A stretch of 64,000 bases of DNA from Acetobacter pasteurianus subsp. pasteurianus LMG 1262 = NBRC 106471 (GTDB lineage Bacteria; Pseudomonadota; Alphaproteobacteria; Acetobacterales; Acetobacteraceae), in assembly GCF_000285275.1 (NCBI RefSeq), contig NZ_CADO01000026.1:53841-117840 (forward strand). The letters are read 5' to 3'. Under the pieces are notes generated by a model. The model saw only the letters and a list, made by a program, of their open reading frames with translations. It was not told where the DNA came from and did not search any database. The position numbers and the translations under genes were made by a program. The number at the start of each line of letters is the position of its first letter. Within the stretch, counting starts at the first letter, position 1. Shown here piece by piece: positions 57,413 to 64,000 of the stretch.

Positions 57413-58201
57413 TTAACGCCGCAATTCCATGCTGATGGGGCCTTCACGCCGCCCGTGGGTGAACTGATCTACATACGGGTTGCCGCTGTTCATGAGGGAA
57501 GATGCTGCACCCTGCCAGATCAGCTTGCCTTTGTAGAGCATGGCGGCTTCATCTCCAATGCGTTGGGCAGATGCCATATCATGCGTAATGGCAATGGCGG
57601 TGGAACCCAGCTTTTTCACGCAATCTACAATCAGCCCATCAATCACCGCGCCCATAATGGGGTCCAGCCCGGTGGTGGGTTCATCAAAAAACAGAATATC
57701 CGGCTGGGCAGCAATGGCACGTGCCAGGCCCACGCGCTTTTGCATGCCGCCAGAAAGTTCAGATGGATATAAATCCCCCACAGAAGGATCAAGCCCCACC
57801 TGTGCCAGAATGGTGCCTGCATGGTTGCGGGCGTTCTTGCGGGTGATTTTATGCAGCGCCAGCAGGCCGAATGTCACGTTTTCCCATACAGTCAAACTGT
57901 CAAACAGGGCGGCGTTCTGGAACAGCATGCCAATTTCACTGCGCAGTTTTTCACGCCGTTTTTCCGGAGCTTCCAGAACGTTTTCGCCATCAATTTCGAT
58001 AACGCCGGAATCCGGGGTAATCAGCCCCAGGATGCAGCGCAGCAGCACGGATTTGCCCGAGCCAGACCCGCCGATAACAACAAAGGATGTGCCCTGTGCA
58101 ACATCCATGGAAACACCATCCAGCACCTTTTTGGCGCCGAAGGATTTGTGCAGGTCCCGAATACGGATTTTAGGCGTGGTGCCTGTCATGGTCTGGCTCA
58201 T
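57413..58201 (-). CDS. mlaF: MlaF-type ABC transporter ATP-binding protein
   Basis: A 262-residue ATPase of the Mla phospholipid transport system that keeps outer-membrane lipid asymmetry. Walker A GGSGSGKSVLLR, signature LSGGMQKRVGLARA and Walker B ILFFDEPTTGLDP are intact. Its start overlaps the mlaE stop (4 bp). mlaD and other partners are outside the window. Confidence 0.92.
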   Translation of the reverse strand: MSQTMTGTTPKIRIRDLHKSFGAKKVLDGVSMDVAQGTSFVVIGGSGSGKSVLLRCILGLITPDSGVIEIDGENVLEAPEKRREKLRSEIGMLFQNAALFDSLTVWENVTFGLLALHKITRKNARNHAGTILAQVGLDPSVGDLYPSELSGGMQKRVGLARAIAAQPDILFFDEPTTGLDPIMGAVIDGLIVDCVKKLGSTAIAITHDMASAQRIGDEAAMLYKGKLIWQGAASSLMNSGNPYVDQFTHGRREGPISMELRR

Positions 58202-58983
58202 TGTGAAAAGAACAGGTCTGTCAGCAGGTAATCAAAGGCCAGCAGCATGATGGAGGCAGCTACCACGGCCGCTGTTGTGGCAGAGCCCACACCTTCTGCC
58301 CCGCCCTTGCTGTTATAGCCGTAGTAGCAGCCCATCAGCGCAATAAGGAACCCAAACAGCGCGGCCTTTACCAACCCTACGGTTACATCAATGGCCTTGA
58401 GGGAGTTCAGCGTGGCTGTAATGTAAGCGGGGGCAGAAAAGCCCAGCTTCACCACCGCTACGGTAAAGCCGCCTGCCACACCCAGTATGTCTGCTACCAG
58501 CACCAGCAAGGGCAGGGCAATAAGCCCGGCCAGCAGGCGCGGGGCCACCAGATACTTCATGGGGTTGGTGGAAAGGGTGGTAAGCGCATCTATCTGGTCT
58601 GTTACGCGCATGGTGCCAATTTGGGCGGCCATGGCAGCGCCTACGCGGCCAGCCACCATAAGCCCAGCCAGCACCGGCCCGAGTTCACGCGTAACGGCCA
58701 GCACCACAATACCGGCAATGGCGCTTTGGGCATGGTATTGCGCAAACCCGGTATAGGATTGCAGCGCAATCACCCCGCCAGAAAACAGCGCCGTAAGCGC
58801 CACCACAGGCAAAGAGAAAAAGCCTGTTTCTAAAAAGGTGGATAAAAACACCCGCCCATAAAACGGAGGGCGCACAATGTGCGAAAGCCCAGAAGCCGCA
58901 AACAGGGCCAAAGCCCCCGCCGCGCGAATAAGGGAAAGTGTAGCGCGGCCAAGGCGGGCCACAAGATCAAGCACCATGTCCAT
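58198..58983 (-). CDS. mlaE: MlaE-type ABC transporter permease
   Basis: A 261-residue MlaE permease with about five hydrophobic segments and family motifs: FFSLPVVALTALFSGGV, RELGPVLAGLMVAGRVGAAMAAQIG and EIDALTT-like DQIDALTTL. First of the mlaE-mlaF pair, divergent from the sulfotransferase-like gene. Confidence 0.92.
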   Translation of the reverse strand: MDMVLDLVARLGRATLSLIRAAGALALFAASGLSHIVRPPFYGRVFLSTFLETGFFSLPVVALTALFSGGVIALQSYTGFAQYHAQSAIAGIVVLAVTRELGPVLAGLMVAGRVGAAMAAQIGTMRVTDQIDALTTLSTNPMKYLVAPRLLAGLIALPLLVLVADILGVAGGFTVAVVKLGFSAPAYITATLNSLKAIDVTVGLVKAALFGFLIALMGCYYGYNSKGGAEGVGSATTAAVVAASIMLLAFDYLLTDLFFSQ

Positions 58984-59191
58984 GAGTGTGGACTGTCCGT
59001 TCCTGCTGAAGTGTGAAAAAGGCAGTTCCAGCAGCCGTAACCTGTGCGGGCGGGTTCGTCAAAGCATCGTTGTGTGGTGGAGCAGGGGGTATTGCGTTTT
59101 CAAATAATAAATTTTGTTTAAATTTACGAACAGAGGTGGCAAACAGCGCCCAGCCATTTTGCGAAATGGTAGAATATGAGGGTGTTCAATT

Positions 59192-60223
59192 ATGGATGAT
59201 GTTTCCCGTTCTGTTTTTGTGTTTGGTTCTCCTTGCAACAGTAACTACGGCAAGGTTGTTTTTCTGCCCAACGGCCAACTTTATGGGTATCAACACGAAA
59301 ACGAACATACATGGCGTATGGATGGGGAAGAACTGTGCCTGTTAAATATTCGGGGGCAGGTGAGCAGTCGGTATCATCGTACGGGAAACGGATGGGCAGG
59401 CACGGTAGAAGGCCGCAGATACCCACTTTACCTTAACACCCTGATAACAACAGATACATGTGAAACACCGGGCCTGCCGCCGGTTATGGTCAACACCATT
59501 CCAAAAGCTGGCACGTATTATGTGGAAGCCGCGCTAAAAGCCGCAGGGTGCCCTTCCCACCGTCTGCATCTGGGGGGTGAGGATGTGGTGGATGATTATC
59601 GCGGCCTGCCGGATGAGCGCGTGCATATCATGCCCGAAACCCTGCGGCTGTATTGCCCGCTGGATCTGGTAACCGCCACGCTGCAAGGTGGGCATGTTGT
59701 GGCGCATTGCGATTTTCAGCACGTTATAGACCATGTGCGCAGCCAGGGCGTTCTGGTACTTTCTGTTGTGCGCAACCTGCGCGATATCATGAAAAGCATG
59801 TTCCGCTTTTTGCTGTACATGATTCCGCCTGAACCAGACGATTTTCTGGGCCAGTTCTGGCGTGAGCAGGAAGGCGATGCCCGCGTAACAGCTTTTCTGG
59901 CTGTGGAGCATGAACGGGGGCTGGAGCATGTGCGGCAGATGGCCCGCATGATACTGGCGGATACATCCCCCCAAAGCATTGTGCTGCGCTATGAAAGCCT
60001 GAAGCAGGGTGATTTGCAGCCCCATAACATTGAAAAATTGCAGGCTATCAATCCGGAATTTACGCAGCGTTTGTCTGATGCGTTTGTGCAGACCTATGGT
60101 GCCCGCACCCCAACATTTTCTGGCGAAGCCCGGCAGCAGCCAGACCCGTGGTGCGATGTGTTTGAGGCATATTTCCACAAATCCGGTATGGCCGATCTGA
60201 ACGCGCAATTGGGTTACGCGTAA
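59192..60223 (+). CDS. Sulfotransferase-like protein with N-terminal beta-rich domain
   Basis: A 343-residue protein. Residues about 97-343 look like a P-loop sulfotransferase: NTIPKAGT (101-108) fits the PAPS 5'-phosphosulfate loop, and VVRNLRD with Ser202 (R194, D198, S202) fits the 3'-phosphate-binding motif. Residues about 5-85 form a separate beta-rich unit (VVFLPNGQLYGYQHENEHTW) resembling short domains fused to some glycan-modifying enzymes. Possible role: sulfation of a surface glycan; the acceptor is unknown and no PAPS genes are nearby. GAGGG lies 10 bases before the ATG; CCATTT/AAATGG at 59154-59169 forms a small hairpin upstream. Confidence 0.7.
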   Translation: MDDVSRSVFVFGSPCNSNYGKVVFLPNGQLYGYQHENEHTWRMDGEELCLLNIRGQVSSRYHRTGNGWAGTVEGRRYPLYLNTLITTDTCETPGLPPVMVNTIPKAGTYYVEAALKAAGCPSHRLHLGGEDVVDDYRGLPDERVHIMPETLRLYCPLDLVTATLQGGHVVAHCDFQHVIDHVRSQGVLVLSVVRNLRDIMKSMFRFLLYMIPPEPDDFLGQFWREQEGDARVTAFLAVEHERGLEHVRQMARMILADTSPQSIVLRYESLKQGDLQPHNIEKLQAINPEFTQRLSDAFVQTYGARTPTFSGEARQQPDPWCDVFEAYFHKSGMADLNAQLGYA

Positions 60224-60308
60224 AAAACAGTGCGGGTGAGCCCTTGAGTTTGTTCCTGTTTTATTCCACATCAGGGGGGATGAACCGGACAGCAAAAGAG
60301 CTTGCCTG

Positions 60309-61700
60309 ATGGCTAAAAAACCTTCCCGCACCTATGTTTGCACCAATTGTGGCGCTGTACATGCCAAATGGGCTGGGCAGTGCGATGCCTGCGGTGAATG
60401 GAACACGCTGGAAGAAATGGCTGTGGAACCCTTGGCCGCATCTTCTGCCGCAGTGCGCGGTGGTAAAGGGCGGCGCGTGGCGTTGCAGGCGCTGGAAGGG
60501 GAGATCAAACTTCCACCACGCACCCAAACAGGTATTGCAGAGCTTGATCGGGTTTTAGGCGGTGGCCTTGTGCCTGCCTCTGTTGTGCTGGTGGGGGGAG
60601 ACCCCGGCATAGGTAAATCCACCCTGCTGCTTCAGGCCGCCAGCAAGTTGGCAGGCAAGGGTGAGCGGGTGCTGTATATTTCTGGTGAAGAAGCGGTGGA
60701 TCAGATCCGCCTGCGCGCCCAGCGGCTGGGTGTGGCTGGGGCCAAGCTGGACTTGGCGGCATCTATCAACGTGGCGGATATTGTAGCCACGCTGGAAGCC
60801 GAACCCGATGTGCGGGCGGTGGTGATTGATTCCATCCAGACCATGTGGCTGGAAACCATAGATAGCGCACCGGGGACGGTTTCTCAGGTGCGGGCCTGTG
60901 CGTTTGAGCTGATACGTGCGGCCAAGCGCCGGAGCTTCAGCCTTATTCTGGTGGGGCATGTAACCAAGGAAGGCGCGCTGGCAGGCCCGCGTGTGCTGGA
61001 GCACATGGTGGATGCCGTAATGTATTTTGAAGGCGATAGAGGCCACCAGTTCCGTATCTTGCGGGCTGCCAAAAACCGCTACGGCGCAACGGATGAAATT
61101 GGCGTATTCGCCATGACAGACCGTGGGTTGGAGGAAGTGAGCAACCCATCTGCGCTATTTCTGGCCGAAAGGCGGGGCAATATTGCCGGTTCTGCCGTGT
61201 TTGCCGGGTTGGAAGGTACGCGCCCTGTTTTGCTGGAAGTGCAGGCCCTGCTGGCCCCCAAAGGTGGAGATGGCGCACCACGCCGTGCCGTGGTTGGGTG
61301 GGATACAGGCCGCCTTTCCATGTTGCTGGCTGTGCTGGAAACGCGCTGTGGGCTCAAACTTTCTGGCATGGATGTGTATTTGAACGTGGCAGGCGGCCTG
61401 AAAGTGGCGGAACCAGCGGCAGATCTGGCTGTGGCTGCGGCGCTGGTTTCTGCTGCCAGTGGCGTGCCCACCAGCCCCGGAGAGGTTTATTTTGGTGAGG
61501 TCGGTCTTTCGGGCGAGGTGCGGCAGGTGGCACAGGCTGATGCCCGTTTGAAGGAAGCCGCCAAGCTGGGGTTTGACCGTGCCGTGCTGCCTCGCCGCAT
61601 CGCACGGGGCAATACGCGTTCTCGCCCGCCGGAGGGGCTGCATCTGCGTGAAATCGGCCATATTTCTGATTTGGTGAGCGCAGAAATGGAAGCCGAGTAA
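60309..61700 (+). CDS. radA: DNA repair protein RadA
   Basis: A 463-residue RecA-like branch-migration helicase. N-terminal zinc finger (CTNCG, then CDACGEW), Walker A GGDPGIGKST, the RadA-specific KNRYG and a C-terminal Lon-protease-like domain (from about residue 290) without obvious loss. It is the last housekeeping gene before the tRNA and the foreign segment. Confidence 0.96.
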   Translation: MAKKPSRTYVCTNCGAVHAKWAGQCDACGEWNTLEEMAVEPLAASSAAVRGGKGRRVALQALEGEIKLPPRTQTGIAELDRVLGGGLVPASVVLVGGDPGIGKSTLLLQAASKLAGKGERVLYISGEEAVDQIRLRAQRLGVAGAKLDLAASINVADIVATLEAEPDVRAVVIDSIQTMWLETIDSAPGTVSQVRACAFELIRAAKRRSFSLILVGHVTKEGALAGPRVLEHMVDAVMYFEGDRGHQFRILRAAKNRYGATDEIGVFAMTDRGLEEVSNPSALFLAERRGNIAGSAVFAGLEGTRPVLLEVQALLAPKGGDGAPRRAVVGWDTGRLSMLLAVLETRCGLKLSGMDVYLNVAGGLKVAEPAADLAVAAALVSAASGVPTSPGEVYFGEVGLSGEVRQVAQADARLKEAAKLGFDRAVLPRRIARGNTRSRPPEGLHLREIGHISDLVSAEMEAE

Positions 61701-61710
61701 AACTGATGCG

Positions 61711-61739
61711 TTGCCATTTGCACAATGTATCGGTATAGT
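61711..61739 (+). promoter_or_regulatory. Promoter of the tRNA-Gly gene
   Basis: TTGCCA (61711-61716), a 17-bp spacer and TATAGT (61734-61739), followed 15 bp later by the tRNA 5' end. Spacing fits a stable-RNA promoter. Confidence 0.65.
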
Positions 61740-61754
61740 GCGCCCTACAAAGAT

Positions 61755-61828
61755 GCGGATGTAGTTCAATGGTAGAACGGCAGCTTCCCAAGCTGCATAC
61801 GAGGGTTCGATTCCCTTCATCCGCTCCA
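61755..61828 (+). tRNA. tRNA-Gly (anticodon CCC)
   Basis: A complete cloverleaf: acceptor GCGGATG/CATCCGC, D arm GTTC..GAAC, anticodon stem GCAGC/GCTGC around loop TTCCCAA (anticodon CCC, codon GGG), T arm GAGGG-TTCGATT-CCCTT, discriminator T and an encoded CCA. The last 19 bases recur at 62838-62856, marking this gene as an integration target. Confidence 0.95.
61810..61828 (+). repeat. Left attachment-site repeat (tRNA 3' end)
   Basis: Nineteen bases from the T loop to the CCA end, identical to 62838-62856. Crossovers in tRNA 3' ends are typical of tyrosine integrases. Confidence 0.85.
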
Positions 61829-62163
61829 ATGTGCATTTTCCCAATGAAATCAATAACTTACGAACATCACCCAGCAGCACGATATACCGTGTTGGTAGTG
61901 GGTCAGCGGTAGTTCTTCCTATGGGTATGAAGAAAGATCCTACCGAGCTTTGATGTCAAAAGAAACGGGCTACCGTGGCAGCCCAATCTAACTAGGCATT
62001 TCCTCATTAATCACAGTGCAAAAGCCTTTTGCCGTGTGTCTCCTCTTTGCTCAGAAAGAGGCGCATGCTGGAAAATTTACAGCGACTCTTAAAAAAGTTT
62101 TTGCTTTTTGGAAAATCTACATACATACATATGTATATACGTATGTATGTAAGGAAAAAAGTT
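61829..62163 (+). other. Non-coding left part of the islet
   Basis: No gene seen in 335 bp. It holds a perfect hairpin CCTCTTT/AAAGAGG at 62042-62061, a GGGCT/AGCCC hairpin near 61967-61984 and the AT palindrome at 62119-62150. GTGTTGGTAG at 61889-61898 recurs at 62774-62783 near the other end. Confidence 0.5.
62119..62150. repeat. AT-rich inverted repeat just upstream of the orphan gene
   Basis: Arms ACATACATAC and GTATGTATGT (10 bp, perfect) around a 12-base centre that is itself partly self-complementary. The AAGGA ribosome binding site starts one base after the right arm, so it may be an operator or an RNA hairpin affecting translation. Confidence 0.7.
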
Positions 62164-62472
62164 ATGTCTTATGTGAATCCTGCTCTTGTCACCTCTCCGA
62201 AGGATCGGATTGCTAACTTGGAAATTCTTCATGATGGTGGAGAAAATAGCTATTCTATAGCAAGAATGAAGTGGGAAGGCAGAGAAGGAACTATTGGCGT
62301 CCGATGGAATGGTGGGAAGAATAACGGTGTTGGAAATCCGCAAAGCAGAGGGATCCCGACATGGTTTATTCTTCCTGAACCTTTAGGTGATTTTACTAAA
62401 TTTTTTGTTTGGGCGGAGAAAAAAGGCAATTTTATTGCTAGCGAAGCAGATAATACTTCAGAAAATTCTTAA
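62164..62472 (+). CDS. Orphan 102-residue protein of the islet
   Basis: Not a family I recognise. The protein is soluble, without signal or membrane segment. Its centre is rich in Gly and Trp (ARMKWEGREGTIGVRWNGG, then GIPTWFILPEP), suggesting a compact beta fold; the C-terminus is acidic and polar. The ATG is chosen because AAGGA lies 8 bases upstream; the frame is open further up but reads through the palindrome. Its AT-rich codons differ from the housekeeping genes, a sign of transfer. Cargo of a mobile element: candidates include anti-phage, toxin or anti-restriction functions, none supported directly. Confidence 0.7.
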   Translation: MSYVNPALVTSPKDRIANLEILHDGGENSYSIARMKWEGREGTIGVRWNGGKNNGVGNPQSRGIPTWFILPEPLGDFTKFFVWAEKKGNFIASEADNTSENS

Positions 62473-62485
62473 TAGAATTATTGCG

Positions 62486-62522
62486 CTATGGCCCGCCCGG
62501 AAGCGTTCTGGGTGGGCCATAG
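62486..62522 (+). terminator. Strong hairpin after the orphan gene
   Basis: CTATGGCCC-G-CCC pairs with GGG-T-GGGCCATAG (12-13 bp including one wobble). There is no T-run on the plus strand, so termination is uncertain. Confidence 0.45.
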
Positions 62523-62707
62523 CAAAAAGACCGCTTTGCTTTGGCGGCATATTTGACCTCGTATTCCGGCCAATGATAGCGCCCCTGAGGTCGCTGCAAA
62601 TCGGCTTTGTCCATCTCAATGGCAAGCTGGCCGTTGGAAGTGTTGGCCCATGCCGCGGCGGCATGGGCTGCAATGGCCTGCCGGTATCCGCTGGCGTCAT
62701 CAGATGT
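62486..62707 (-). pseudogene. Possible decayed gene fragment in the islet
   Basis: A 73-codon open stretch without a start codon, reading like a genuine protein tail (DDASGYRQAIAAHAAAAW, then RYHWPEYEVKYAAKAKRS). A TAG directly precedes it and the frame stays protein-like for a few codons beyond (SLARLSASNSVA). Family not recognised. It may be a remnant of the element's original gene content; chance is not excluded. Confidence 0.3.
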
Positions 62708-62837
62708 CTATGCAACTGAATTGCTTGCTGATAATCGTGCAAGGCTCTGGTGCTACCAGTCTGGTAGTACTATGTGTTGGTAGCTGTTTTTCTTTGAGAA
62801 ACTGCCATTTATCGAGTGTTTCGAATGGGTCTATGAC

Positions 62838-62856
62838 ATTCCCTTCATCCGCTCCA
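62838..62856 (+). repeat. Right attachment-site repeat
   Basis: Exact 19-base copy of the tRNA-Gly 3' end (ATTCCCTTCATCCGCTCCA). The upstream part of the tRNA is missing, so this is not a second tRNA gene. Confidence 0.85.
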
Positions 62857-63008
62857 TTTCCTTAAAATTCAGAAATTTCAATTGGTTGTGATTGGCCTCT
62901 GCTGTTGGCGCTGTAAGTTTGCGTTACACGGCGGGCGTTGCGGTTTTGCGGATGAAAAAGCATTCAATTCGCAAAATTCCTTCTCCACACAACATAAATT
63001 CTGCGCAG

Positions 63009-63034
63009 GGAACCCATTTGGGTTCCTTTTTTTT
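63009..63034 (+). terminator. Rho-independent terminator, probably the original one of the tRNA unit
   Basis: GGAACCC-ATTT-GGGTTCC followed by eight T. With no gene just upstream, it may be the tRNA-Gly terminator displaced by the insertion, or end a small RNA. Confidence 0.85.
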
Positions 63035-63124
63035 ATGGTGATATTGCAGCCCGGCATATGGGCGGGCAGTGCGTGATGACTGCTTTTTAAAGAGCAGACA
63101 TACGAAGAAAGCACAGTACTCGTG

Positions 63125-63152
63125 TTGAAAATAAGCAAATAAGAAATACATT
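63125..63152 (+). promoter_or_regulatory. Candidate promoter of the repeat-protein gene
   Basis: TTGAAA (63125-63130), a 16-bp spacer and TACATT (63147-63152), 33 bp before the start codon. Confidence 0.45.
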
Positions 63153-63184
63153 CTGTTACAGTTTTGTTAAACGAGGAGAGAGAA

Positions 63185-63457
63185 ATGAAAAAGACACTTT
63201 ATATGTGTGTCGCTGTTCTTGGCCTCGGGTTTGTGCAGAGTGCTTCTGCCGCCACATGGGATGGTGGCGTTTCCAGACATGTTGAGGTCAAAAACCCGGA
63301 TCAGCCCGATACCACCAAAGGCGGTGTATGGGATGGTGGGACAGACAGGAAGGTAAAGGTGGAAGATCCGGATACATCGGATACCACTAAAGGCGGTGTG
63401 TGGGACGGCGGCATATCTGAGCACGTACCCGTAAAATACCCCAGCATGCCGCAGTAA
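63185..63457 (+). CDS. Secreted protein of three 24-residue repeats
   Basis: A 90-residue protein with a signal peptide (about 1-22, VQSASA) and a mature chain built from three units starting at Trp25, Trp49 and Trp73, exactly 24 residues apart. Each unit has the pattern WDGG-x4-V-x-V-x2-P; the first two continue with a D-x-P/S-D-T-T-K-G-G-V linker. The third is cut short. No family recognised. GAGGAGAG precedes the ATG. It has its own promoter and terminator, so it is expressed alone. Periplasmic or surface; function unknown. Confidence 0.75.
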   Translation: MKKTLYMCVAVLGLGFVQSASAATWDGGVSRHVEVKNPDQPDTTKGGVWDGGTDRKVKVEDPDTSDTTKGGVWDGGISEHVPVKYPSMPQ

Positions 63458-63466
63458 TGCGGGGTG

Positions 63467-63525
63467 GCCCTGTTTTAATGTTGTTGTGATCGTTCACACA
63501 ATATTGGAACAGGGCGCAGTTTTTT
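63467..63525 (+). terminator. Terminator of the repeat-protein gene
   Basis: GCCCTGTT (63467-63474) pairs with AACAGGGC (63508-63515), followed by a T-run at 63520-63525. The loop is long (33 bases) but contains further short pairing. Confidence 0.65.
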
Positions 63526-64000
63526 CGTTTAAAAAATACAGCGTTTGTGACACGGAAACGCGCAGAGTATTTTCTGTGTTGCTGATTTGGCGTTAAAAAT
63601 AATTAGATATATACCTACATATATATTTAAAGTATAATTTGGAATCATCATGAAATTCGTGATAATTTTGATATGTATAAAAGTATTTATATAAAAAATA
63701 ATTATAAAAGGAAAAATTTGTAGAAATACGTTCTATTTTTTTATTGGTAAGAAATTAATTATACATACCGTGTATAAAATCAAAACCAACTAAAGGCGCA
63801 CGCGCGCTCGCAGGCATGTACATTGTGCATGCCGCAAGATAATTTTTCATGAAATTATTGTTTCACATCCGATATGGTAAGCATTCTTTGTTTTGGAATA
63901 CATGAAAGAAATACACAATACTCTTTTTATTATTTAACAATACATCTGGAGGGTTCGAAAAACCTTTGACTGAGTGCTCTTGTGCGTGATTCCAGGTTCC
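63526..64000. other. AT-rich terminal region without a recognisable gene
   Basis: No convincing coding frame on either strand. Much of 63590-63780 is nearly pure A/T. An imperfect palindrome GGCATGTACATTGTGCATGCC lies at 63813-63833 and ATAATTT/AAATTAT arms at 63839-63858. It may be the control region of a gene beyond the window or more foreign DNA. Confidence 0.5.

Larger units (their letters stand above)
61829..62856 (+). mobile_element. Integrated islet at tRNA-Gly (1.03 kb), no integrase
   Basis: The segment is bounded by the tRNA 3' end and its 19-bp copy. It contains an intact 102-residue orphan gene (62164-62472), a hairpin-rich non-coding left part and a decayed reading frame on the minus strand. 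No recombinase gene is seen, so it is a deletion remnant of a larger element or a satellite mobilised in trans. Base composition differs from the flanking housekeeping genes, AT-rich in the left and middle. Confidence 0.72.
62473..63184. other. 712-bp stretch without an intact gene
   Basis: Holds, in order, a strong hairpin at 62486-62522, a decayed minus-strand frame, a perfect palindrome CTACCAG-T-CTGGTAG at 62753-62767, the right attachment repeat, a terminator at 63009-63034 and the promoter of the repeat-protein gene. No intact gene is seen between 62857 and 63184. Confidence 0.5.

Noticed and set aside
62838..62856. A second tRNA-Gly gene
   Set aside because: Only the last 19 bases of the tRNA are present; acceptor 5' strand, D arm and anticodon arm are missing. 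It is an attachment-site copy.
63185..63457. Repeat-protein gene as part of the islet
   Set aside because: It lies outside the right att repeat and has its own promoter and terminator, so it belongs to the flank, although it may be a separate acquisition.
61829..64000. CRISPR array or insertion sequence in the AT-rich end
   Set aside because: The direct repeats are only the att pair and one 10-base motif, with no regular spacing and no transposase frame.

Overview
The window reads as chromosomal DNA of an acetic acid bacterium (Alphaproteobacteria, Acetobacteraceae, most likely Acetobacter or a close relative). This is inferred from gene order (uppS-cdsA-dxr-rseP-bamA-ompH-lpxD-fabZ-lpxA-lpxI; rpmH-rnpA-yidC-engB-argB-dapD-dapE; rel-acpS-lepB-rnc-era), from alphaproteobacterial traits (LpxI instead of LpxH, MetX/MetW, a DUF1150 gene behind Hsp20) and from codon style. 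Species cannot be fixed without a database search.

Layout. 1-4390: end of an S24/XRE regulator, lepA, metX-metW. 4391-8626: a DEAD-box helicase behind a long AT-rich leader, then minus-strand EEP-family protein, beta-carbonic anhydrase and a NYN-domain protein. 8747-14165: folK, rpoZ, rel, acpS, lepB, rnc. 14172-27532: era, pyrH, frr and the long envelope cluster from uppS to lpxI (isoprenoid carrier, phospholipid, MEP pathway, outer-membrane protein assembly, lipid A). 27557-35367: gloA, a small membrane protein with a histidine-kinase-like dimerisation segment, the rpmH cluster, arginine and lysine synthesis genes. 35392-37695 (minus): truA, fmt, def. 37934-40955: hsp20, DUF1150, hpf (minus), MOSC protein. 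40967-45347 (minus): lptB, lptA, lptC, kdsD and an RNase D-like exonuclease, i.e. LPS transport and Kdo synthesis. 45552-53497: rlmB, NCS1 permease, SDR, gmk, hldE with a coupled AGE-family epimerase, dnaB. 53676-61700: NERD protein, MscS-family channel, a 49-residue lipoprotein, mlaF/mlaE, a sulfotransferase-like protein, radA.

The last 2.3 kb differs from the rest. A tRNA-Gly(CCC) gene is followed by about 1 kb of foreign-looking DNA that ends in a 19-bp exact copy of the tRNA 3' end, the signature of site-specific integration. This islet carries one intact 102-residue orphan gene, an AT palindrome next to its ribosome binding site and a decayed reading frame, but no integrase. Downstream lie a secreted protein made of three 24-residue repeats and an AT-rich non-coding end.

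The most striking local anomaly is in kdsD: a run of 21 G (plus six more after one C) replaces a highly conserved part of the SIS domain with proline codons while keeping the frame and expected length. This looks like a base-calling artefact. No CRISPR array, insertion sequence, rRNA gene or complete prophage is visible.
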